Origin: a bacterium
Lineage (GTDB): Bacteria > UBP18 > UBA7526
Direction of reading: 5' to 3'
DNA length: 7,747 nt
NCBI GenBank assembly: GCA_018903055.1
Contig: JAHIPW010000155.1
Span: 1-7,747, forward strand
The translations under genes were made by a program, and so were the position numbers. Of this stretch, positions 5,591 through 7,747 are shown piece after piece (the first letter of the stretch is position 1; every line of letters starts with the position of its first letter). The notes under the pieces are model-generated. The model had not been told where the DNA came from. It ran no database searches and saw nothing but the letters and a program-made list of their open reading frames with translations.

Positions 5591-5983
5591 TTATTTGGCC
5601 CGAAATAGACGAAAGTATTCCAGTTTAGGGGTACCAAAATTAGCCAGAATTCCTACTTGATAAGATGTTCCTTTCAAGTAGGAAATTAATTGATCCTTAA
5701 ATATTTTGGCAGTTGTTGTGGCCGCCTTTAATTCTAATATGATTTTATCTTCTACAACTAAATCCAATTTATACTTACCAATAACTTTAGCGTGATAAAC
5801 TATCTCAATCTCTTTTTCTATTTCAACTTTTAAGTCTTCACGTTTTAGATCCTCTACTACTGCCCGCTGGTAAATTCTTTCTGGAAAACCACAGCCTAAG
5901 GTATTATGAACCTTTATTAAAATCCCGATGATCTTATAGGTAAGTTCTTCATGTAGATATTTCTCGTCTGTATCTGTTTGCAT
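5591..5983 (-). CDS. GxxExxY family protein (PD-(D/E)XK-like)
   Basis: A 130-residue member of the GxxExxY family. The name-giving motif is GFPERIY (32-38), after the usual helical start LTYKIIGILIKVHNTLG (14-30). The rest resembles a compact PD-(D/E)XK nuclease core: Asp74 in YKLDLVV, then ELK at 84-86, and QLISYLKGT (98-106) with a final strand VGILANFG. The nuclease assignment is a fold-level inference and the biological role of the family is unknown. The ATG has AGGA 5 bases upstream. The start codon and first codons lie inside an inverted repeat matching DNA just after the stop codon. It begins 28 bases after fba and ends 55 bases before pfkA, so it would be transcribed with them, yet it has no evident glycolytic role. 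Confidence 0.9.
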   Translation of the reverse strand: MQTDTDEKYLHEELTYKIIGILIKVHNTLGCGFPERIYQRAVVEDLKREDLKVEIEKEIEIVYHAKVIGKYKLDLVVEDKIILELKAATTTAKIFKDQLISYLKGTSYQVGILANFGTPKLEYFRLFRAK

Positions 5984-6014
5984 CGGCTTCCTATCTGCTT
6001 ACATCTCGTCGCTA
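5972..6014 (-). repeat. Inverted repeat, fba-side arm of GxxExxY unit
   Basis: Mirror partner of 5548-5590. Read on the minus strand it starts with the fba stop codon TAG (6014-6012), continues through GAT-containing units spaced about 10-12 bases, and covers the GxxExxY ribosome-binding site, ATG and first three following codons. Confidence 0.75.
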
Positions 6015-6875
6015 TGCCTTCTTGTTGCAGCCGAAGTGTCTCATCCTGTCCCTGATCACTTCCTTAACCGCTTCCTTCGCTGGACCCAGGATTTTTCTGG
6101 GATCGATTTCATCCGGTTTCTCGGCTAAGACCTCTCTGGTCTTCTTGACAAAGGCCATCCTTATTCTGGTATCGATATTTATTTTGCTCATCCCAGCAGC
6201 GATTCCCTTTTTAATCTCTTCATCATTGCAGCCGCTGGCACCATGTAATACCAAAGGAACCTTAGTTAATTCCCGAATCTTCTCTATTCTGGGAATGTCT
6301 AATTTAGCAAAGGGAGTCCGACAGCCATGTATTGTTCCCACCGCTGCTGCCAAGGAATCCAGACCGGTCAATTCCACGAAACGCTGAGCTTCCTCTGGCT
6401 TGGCATAGAACTCATGGGCCTTCTCTATAGCCACTCCCGGTTCATCGCCGCCAGCCTTTCCAATCTGGCCTATCTCTGCCTCTACTGGGATATCCACCGC
6501 ATGGGCCATCTCGCAGACCTTCTTGGTCAGGGCAACATTCTCATCAAAGGGTAGTTTCGAACCATCAAACATGAGAGAGGTAAAGCCTGCCCTGAGGCAC
6601 TTGATATTCTGAAGATAATCTGTCCCGTGGTCCAGATGTAGAGCCACGGGAATGGTTGCCTTCTCTGCTGCGGTCTTAACCATGGCTACGATGTACTCCA
6701 GACCAGCATACTTTATTGCTCCCTGAGAAGCCTGCAGGATCACCGGCGCCCTCTCCTCCTCCGCTACTTCAATAATGGCCTGGATGATTTCCAGGTTATT
6801 GGCATTGAACGCCCCTACTGCATACCCTTCTGCCTGGGCTTTCTTCAACATCTCCTTCGTAGTCACTAATGGCAT
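6012..6875 (-). CDS. fba: Class II fructose-1,6-bisphosphate aldolase
   Basis: A 287-residue zinc-dependent aldolase that interconverts fructose 1,6-bisphosphate with glyceraldehyde 3-phosphate and dihydroxyacetone phosphate in the cytoplasm. Family landmarks: GAFNANN (21-27), LHLDHG (79-84) with catalytic Asp82 and zinc ligand His83, VEAEIGQIGK (131-140), GTIHG with His184, LVLHGASG with His211, and INIDT (232-236) for phosphate binding. Length is normal for the class. The frame can be extended to 6929, but that stretch is repeat DNA and the ribosome-binding region; AAGGAGG (complement of 6884-6890) is 8 bases before the chosen ATG and the protein then starts MPLVTTKEML, as usual. Its product-substrate partner pfkA follows after the GxxExxY gene, and a strong predicted promoter lies about 150 bases upstream. 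Confidence 0.97.
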   Translation of the reverse strand: MPLVTTKEMLKKAQAEGYAVGAFNANNLEIIQAIIEVAEEERAPVILQASQGAIKYAGLEYIVAMVKTAAEKATIPVALHLDHGTDYLQNIKCLRAGFTSLMFDGSKLPFDENVALTKKVCEMAHAVDIPVEAEIGQIGKAGGDEPGVAIEKAHEFYAKPEEAQRFVELTGLDSLAAAVGTIHGCRTPFAKLDIPRIEKIRELTKVPLVLHGASGCNDEEIKKGIAAGMSKINIDTRIRMAFVKKTREVLAEKPDEIDPRKILGPAKEAVKEVIRDRMRHFGCNKKA

Positions 6876-6894
6876 CTCTTTTTCCTCCTTTTTA

Positions 6895-6943
6895 ACACGG
6901 ATAATCACTGATTCTTTACGGATGGGCACTGATTTATCCGTGT
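6895..6943. repeat. Inverted ACACGGATAA repeat in the fba leader
   Basis: ACACGGATAA (6895-6904) and TTATCCGTGT (6934-6943) are exact complements. CACTGATT is repeated directly between them, along with ACGGAT. The base of this potential hairpin is 4 bases from the fba ribosome-binding site, so it could affect fba translation. Confidence 0.75.
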
Positions 6944-6968
6944 CAATGCTTAATTATTTATGCTCTCT

Positions 6969-6991
6969 AGGATGCTAACGAAGTGCATCCT
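6969..6991. repeat. Hairpin AGGATGC/GCATCCT with ACGAAGT loop
   Basis: A perfect 7-bp stem (6969-6975 with 6985-6991) around a loop ending in ACGAAGT, the same core as in the 52-bp repeats at the left edge. It lies in the middle of the predicted fba leader. Confidence 0.7.
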
Positions 6992-6992
6992 G

Positions 6993-7025
6993 TAATCCGT
7001 ATTGTTATCCGTGCTAATCCGTGTT
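6993..7025. repeat. Degenerate ATCCGTGT repeats at the start of the fba leader
   Basis: AATCCGTAT, TTATCCGTGC and TAATCCGTGT follow each other at about 11-base spacing. On the minus strand they read as ACACGGATTA-type units, directly downstream of the predicted -10 box. Confidence 0.7.
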
Positions 7026-7026
7026 T

Positions 7027-7055
7027 ATTATACTACACGAAGTAGTTTTCGTCAA
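7027..7055 (-). promoter_or_regulatory. Predicted strong sigma70 promoter of fba
   Basis: The minus strand has TTGACG (complement of 7050-7055), a spacer of exactly 17 bases, and TATAAT (complement of 7027-7032). This matches the consensus at 11 of 12 positions with ideal spacing. Transcription would start near 7020, giving a leader of about 145 bases. The spacer holds a 5-bp hairpin, ACTAC (7032-7036)/GTAGT (7042-7046). The first T of the -35 box is also the last base of the adjacent palindromic element. Confidence 0.75.
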
Positions 7056-7174
7056 CCCCGCACCTTTTCAATATTCACCCCGCTCCTTCTTCTCCTCAAA
7101 TCCCAACCGCAGACAAGGAAGGGGCGGGGTTCATTTTTTATTTTAACACCTTGAATGGATAAAAGGTGCGGGGT
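7055..7174. repeat. Palindromic element with four ACCCCGCNCCTT copies
   Basis: Two copies read on the plus strand (7055-7068 and 7077-7088) and two on the minus strand (complements of 7119-7130 and 7161-7174). The outer pair is a perfect 14-bp inverted repeat of ACCCCGCACCTTTT; the inner pair differs at one position. The element fills most of the gap between fba and dnaE. Its right end includes the last base of the dnaE stop codon, and its left end overlaps the fba -35 box. A further hairpin, CACCTT (7147-7152)/AAGGTG (7163-7168), lies just past dnaE. It resembles REP-type or non-autonomous palindromic elements. Confidence 0.8.
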
Positions 7175-7747
7175 CAAGCGCTGTAGTAAATAGTTCCTTC
7201 TCCTAATAGCTCCTCAATCTCTTTTTTAAACTCCAGGGTCGCTTTTACCTTAATCCTGGGGCCAGGGTTTATCACCGCCTCCCCATGATGGGTGGTCCTG
7301 AGATGGAGATAGACCTTCGCCTCTCCGGGATGCTTAAGCAAAATTTTCTTTAGGGGATTGAGCATTTCTCCATCCAATCCCGTGGTGGTCATATTGATGT
7401 GAACCGTCTTCGTCAAGAGCTCCTCTGCCTCTTCCATGGGAAGGATCTGAGAGGCAATGACCTTTGCCATCTCACCACTCCTATCCACCCTTCCTTCGAC
7501 AATGAGCATGGTCTCTTTCCTTACCAGGGAGGCCTCTTGATTATAGACATCGGGGAAGACGACGACTTCCACTCTTCCCTTCAGGTCCTCTAAACCAGCA
7601 AAGGCCATCCGTTTTCCGTTCCTGGTAGTGATGAGGCGAAGAGTAGTTATTATTCCCCCCAGGGTAACTTCACTTCCATTGGCCAGTTCGCCCAATTTGG
7701 CAGTGGTGGTCGTGGTATACTTCTCCAGAATCCGGGAGAACCTGGCT
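7174..7747 (-). CDS. dnaE: DNA polymerase III alpha subunit, C-terminal part (cut by window edge)
   Basis: The last 190 residues or so of the replicative polymerase. The frame is open to the window edge, so the start and catalytic PHP/palm domains lie outside. The visible part begins FSRILEKYTTTTAKLGELAN, the helix that leads into the OB-fold of DnaE. The OB-fold follows: VTLGGII, the block RNGKRMAFAGLEDLKGRVEV and VVFPDVY, then LIVEGRVD. The final domain has HPGEAKVYLHL and ends KEIEELLGEGTIYYSA, as usual for the C-terminal tail. The stop codon TGA overlaps the first base of a palindromic element. The TTG within this segment is an internal Leu codon, not a start. The gene is codirectional with fba, which has its own predicted promoter. 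Confidence 0.95.
   Translation of the reverse strand, partial: ARFSRILEKYTTTTTAKLGELANGSEVTLGGIITTLRLITTRNGKRMAFAGLEDLKGRVEVVVFPDVYNQEASLVRKETMLIVEGRVDRSGEMAKVIASQILPMEEAEELLTKTVHINMTTTGLDGEMLNPLKKILLKHPGEAKVYLHLRTTHHGEAVINPGPRIKVKATLEFKKEIEELLGEGTIYYSA

Larger units (their letters stand above)
5548..6014. mobile_element. Putative GxxExxY cassette bounded by inverted repeats
   Basis: A 467-bp unit whose two ends are near-mirror images. It holds one gene and nothing else, and it separates two glycolytic genes that would otherwise be directly adjacent. Its outer bases coincide with the fba TAG stop and with the base before the pfkA AGGAGG. No transposase and no obvious target-site duplication are visible, so the mobile reading is inference from the symmetry. 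Confidence 0.4.

Noticed and set aside
5540-6024. Target-site duplication around the GxxExxY unit
   Set aside because: Bases outside the arms (TCTCCTCCT on the left, TGCCTTCTTG on the right) show no convincing direct repeat.
6876-6929. Longer N-terminus of the aldolase starting at 6929
   Set aside because: These codons are ACACGGAT repeat DNA and the ribosome-binding site. AAGGAGG is correctly spaced for the ATG at 6875, where family similarity begins.
6876-7026. Riboswitch or T-box in the fba leader
   Set aside because: The structure is explained by simple inverted and direct repeats; no known riboswitch core or T-box sequence is recognisable.

Overview
The window looks like a housekeeping stretch of the chromosome of an uncultured bacterium. 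All conserved genes read on the minus strand: the 3' end of dnaE, class II fructose-bisphosphate aldolase (fba), a 6-phosphofructokinase (pfkA/pfp), tRNA-Leu(CAA), a membrane-anchored PHP-domain protein, endonuclease IV (nfo), a small coiled-coil protein and a GspG-type pseudopilin. Moderate base composition, Shine-Dalgarno starts, a GspG pilin, GxxExxY and S23-type small genes and repeat-rich spacers suggest a Gram-negative-type candidate-phylum lineage. Something like Omnitrophica or a neighbour is possible, but this is a low-confidence inference from gene style only.

Layout, left to right. 1-165: two and a half tandem 52-bp hairpin repeats leading into a small GIY-YIG nuclease gene (166-456, plus strand). 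457-660: a degenerate ACACGGAT repeat patch and a bidirectional terminator. 661-1513: gspG and a coiled-coil gene, probably one transcript from a promoter just past the end of nfo. 1706-2545: nfo. 2546-2747: the truncated start of an S23-type four-helix-bundle gene (plus strand) between short inverted repeats, followed by tandem 8-mers and 7-mers. 2748-4160: the PHP membrane protein, directly behind tRNA-Leu (4180-4268). 4269-4503: palindromes and degenerate repeats. 4504-6875: pfkA, a GxxExxY gene and fba, read as fba, GxxExxY, pfkA. 6876-7173: the fba leader and promoter plus a palindromic element of four ACCCCGC copies. 7174-7747: the dnaE C-terminus.

Functionally, fba and pfkA form a glycolytic pair; the kinase carries the GGEDT and PKTMDND residues expected of a pyrophosphate-dependent enzyme. 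nfo repairs abasic sites and dnaE replicates DNA.

The most notable signal is architectural. Three small accessory genes (GIY-YIG, GxxExxY, S23 remnant) sit in the spacers, each with its own kind of flanking repeat. The clearest is GxxExxY, bracketed by inverted repeats (20 of 23 bases identical, weaker similarity over about 43) whose outer ends coincide with the fba stop codon and the pfkA ribosome-binding site. Repeats abut or contain the stop codons of several host genes, and one appears to supply the -35 box of the fba promoter.
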